Source: JBGOUJ01 sp041477005 (GTDB lineage Bacteria > Acidobacteriota > Terriglobia > Bryobacterales > JACQDG01). From it: a stretch of 6,104 bases of DNA. The stretch covers positions 1-6,104 of the forward strand of contig JBGOUJ010000473.1 in the NCBI GenBank assembly GCA_041477005.1, read 5' to 3'. The position numbers were made by a program, and so were the translations under genes. Shown here one piece after another: positions 5,793 through 6,104 of this stretch. The notes under the pieces were generated by a model. The model ran no database searches. It had not been told where the DNA came from and was given only the letters and a program-made list of their open reading frames with translations. How positions within the stretch are numbered: position 1 is the first letter of the stretch; every line of letters begins with the position of its first letter.

Positions 5793-6104
5793 TTACGGTT
5801 TCAGGTTGGCCGGGATCAGGCGCTCGACGATGATCACGTCACGCCAGACGCCGTCGAGCTGGGCGTGCTTTTCGTAGGCGCCCACCTCACGGAAGCCCAG
5901 GGAGCGGATGAGGGCGCGGCTGCCTTCATTTTCGGGGAAGACGCGAGAGAGAAGTTTCCAGAAGCCGGCCTTTTCGGCGGCTTCGATCAAAGCGGCCATA
6001 GCGACGCGGCCGGCCCCGCGGCGGCGCCAGGGGCGGGCCACGTACAAGGATGTCTCGGCAATGCCGGCGTAGCACTCGCGAGGCCGGTAGGGGCTGGTCG
6101 CGGC
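5793..6104 (-). CDS. GNAT N-acetyltransferase, phosphinothricin-acetyltransferase-like, C-terminal 103 residues
   Basis: The frame is open at the right edge, so the N-terminus is missing; about 103 residues are visible. They begin AATSPYRPRECYAGIAETSL, typical of the PAT branch of GNAT enzymes (SPYRPR, then Y..IAE.S.YV). The acetyl-CoA loop follows as RRRGAG at visible residues 27-32, then a helix, VFPENEGSRALIRSLGFREV at 55-74, and DGVWRDVIIVERL at 84-96. Such enzymes move an acetyl group from acetyl-CoA to an amine, for some members the herbicide phosphinothricin or methionine sulfoximine; the substrate here is not known. Any start inside the window (for example TTG 6047) would lose part of the fold and is not real. 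The tail LIPANLKP is duplicated downstream. The gene converges with the hydrolase gene. Confidence 0.87.
   Translation of the reverse strand, partial: AATSPYRPRECYAGIAETSLYVARPWRRRGAGRVAMAALIEAAEKAGFWKLLSRVFPENEGSRALIRSLGFREVGAYEKHAQLDGVWRDVIIVERLIPANLKP
5801..5821 (+). repeat. 21-bp direct repeat, copy 2 (3' end of the GNAT gene)
   Basis: Exact second copy, 108 bases (36 codons) from the first. It forms the codons LIPANL near the C-terminus of the acetyltransferase, shortly before its stop. The bases flanking the two copies show little further similarity. Confidence 0.9.

Noticed and set aside
5662..5877. A 71-residue plus-strand frame with a GTG start
   Set aside because: It overlaps the GNAT gene on the other strand; its apparent internal repeat (RLAGIR twice) is only the 21-base repeat read in reverse.

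Overview
The window comes from a GC-rich bacterium and holds the edge of a type VI secretion system (T6SS) locus next to three unrelated metabolic-type genes. The lineage cannot be fixed from this stretch. The gene order tssB-tssC-hcp-tagJ, a Tat-exported class V aminotransferase, a secreted metallo-beta-lactamase-fold protein and an A-rich heptamer repeat between genes would fit an Acidobacteriota (Solibacter/Bryobacter-like) genome. That is an impression; a proteobacterium is not excluded.

Left half (about 1-3075), minus strand: a tight operon reads right to left. A strong sigma-70-type promoter (3046-3074) leads into tssB, whose end overlaps the start of tssC by 8 bases. hcp follows after 61 bases with a GTG start, and tagJ follows after 9 bases and runs off the left edge. 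TssB and TssC form the contractile sheath, Hcp the inner tube, and TagJ is a sheath-associated accessory protein. tssB appears to be the first T6SS gene on this side, because the gene upstream of it is unrelated.

Middle (3009-3377): a 369-base stretch without an intact gene. It holds the tssB promoter, a run of eight C, and a plus-strand stretch that reads like the frameshifted tail of a degraded gene (3156-3331).

Right half: a Tat-signal class V PLP-dependent aminotransferase (3378-4637, minus) stands back to back with a secreted metallo-beta-lactamase-fold hydrolase (4930-5646, plus). The 292 bases between them carry a candidate promoter for each gene, a degenerate CAAAAGG tandem repeat and a short inverted repeat. 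The hydrolase converges on the C-terminal part of a GNAT acetyltransferase (5793 to the right edge, minus). Beyond the GNAT stop the same frame stays open and repeats the last codons of the gene: a 21-base exact direct repeat spaced exactly 36 codons apart.

I see no CRISPR array, tRNA, rRNA, insertion sequence or clearly new system. The least explained items are the GNAT tail duplication and the gene remnant beside the tssB promoter.
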